DNA of 48,555 bases from Bacteroidales bacterium (GTDB lineage: Bacteria > Bacteroidota > Bacteroidia > Bacteroidales > JAGONC01), in assembly GCA_023133655.1 (NCBI GenBank), contig JAGLWB010000126.1:1-48555 (forward strand), written 5' to 3'. Below, one piece after another: positions 47,855 to 48,555 of the stretch. Made by a program: the position numbers and the translations under genes. Numbering within the stretch: position 1 is the stretch's first letter; every line of letters starts with the position of its first letter. The notes beneath the pieces were generated by a model. The model was not told the DNA's origin. It did no database searches and saw nothing but the letters and a program-made list of their open reading frames with translations.

Positions 47855-48555
47855 CTATTTTCCCTTCTTCCGGAGCTTAGACCTCGCTATCATTATTGTT
47901 CCCAGGAGGATAAATGGAATACTTAAGGCCTGACCCAGGTTAAGTAAATAATTGGTCTCAAAATCTACCTGTGGTTCTTTTATTATTTCTATTAAAAACC
48001 GAAATGCAAAAATAAAGACCAGAAATAATCCAAATAAAATACCTTCTTCGGGTTTGCCCTTCCTCCGGTGGTAATACCATAACAGAAAAAGAAAAGTAAT
48101 CAAATACACTAGTGCTTCATATATTTGCGCTGGATGACGTGGGATGTTACTTACCCTTTCAAAAATGAAAGCCCAGGGCACTTCAGTGTATGTTCCATAT
48201 ATCTCTGAGTTCATCAGATTGCCAATGCGAATAAAACAACCGGCCAGCGCTGCTACTATTACGACTCTATCGAGTGTCCAAAGAAAAGATTTTTGGCTTT
48301 TAAGACCATAAAAATATAGCGCCAGTAGTATGCCTAATGCTGCCCCATGGCTGGCAAGCCCTCCTTCCCAGATCTTTAGAATTTCAAGAGGGTTACCTAA
48401 GTACCTGGAAGGTTCATAAAAAAGGCAGTGTCCCAACCTTGCGCCAATTATTGTTCCGATTAACATGAAGGTTGTTAACCTGTCAAGCTCAGTTAACGGT
48501 ATCCCTTCATTTTTAAATAACTTATTTAATATTAAATACCCAACTAAAAACCCCG
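47855..48555 (-). CDS. lgt: Prolipoprotein diacylglyceryl transferase, partial (N-terminus off the window edge)
   Basis: 'GTIIGARLGHCLFYEP', 'GGLASHGAALGILLALYFY', 'RIGNLMNSEIYG', 'RHPAQIYEAL'. The frame stays open upstream of the listed ATG (GFLVGYLILNKLFKNEGIPLTELDRLTTFMLIG...) to the edge. Confidence 0.95.
   Translation of the reverse strand, partial: GFLVGYLILNKLFKNEGIPLTELDRLTTFMLIGTIIGARLGHCLFYEPSRYLGNPLEILKIWEGGLASHGAALGILLALYFYGLKSQKSFLWTLDRVVIVAALAGCFIRIGNLMNSEIYGTYTEVPWAFIFERVSNIPRHPAQIYEALVYLITFLFLLWYYHRRKGKPEEGILFGLFLVFIFAFRFLIEIIKEPQVDFETNYLLNLGQALSIPFILLGTIMIARSKLRKKGK

Overview
A 48.6 kb chromosomal window from a Bacteroidetes (Bacteroidales-like) bacterium. The markers are T9SS type A and type B (gliding-motility) sorting domains, TAnnTTTG promoter boxes, DUF2723, DUF4271 and a GIN-domain protein. 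Most of it is housekeeping: radA, rfaE2, panC/panD, cdd, rnpA/yidD, hemD, acs, yebC, lepA, gap, relA/spoT, fur-like, purA, infB, nusA, rimP, tRNA-Gln and lgt. I see no prophage, transposase, CRISPR array or integrative element. The less ordinary signals are: (1) a PPDK-like dikinase with about 880 extra N-terminal residues and no PEP TIM-barrel, divergent from gap across a shared palindrome; (2) a 19-copy heptanucleotide repeat upstream of radA whose period matches Bacteroidetes promoter geometry; (3) an unannotated, internally deleted and frameshifted CDF metal-transporter remnant next to a ZIP transporter; (4) an ECF sigma / duplicated-domain anti-sigma-like / GIN-plus-beta-barrel cluster; (5) a 28-bp palindrome that combines the MFS stop codon, a terminator and part of the next promoter; (6) an OFA-family MFS with a large insertion after TM1; (7) several -7 boxes so close to start codons that the mRNAs may be leaderless; and (8) near-zero spacing at almost all convergent gene junctions. 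All assignments were read by eye from the sequence and supplied translations. No database search was run.
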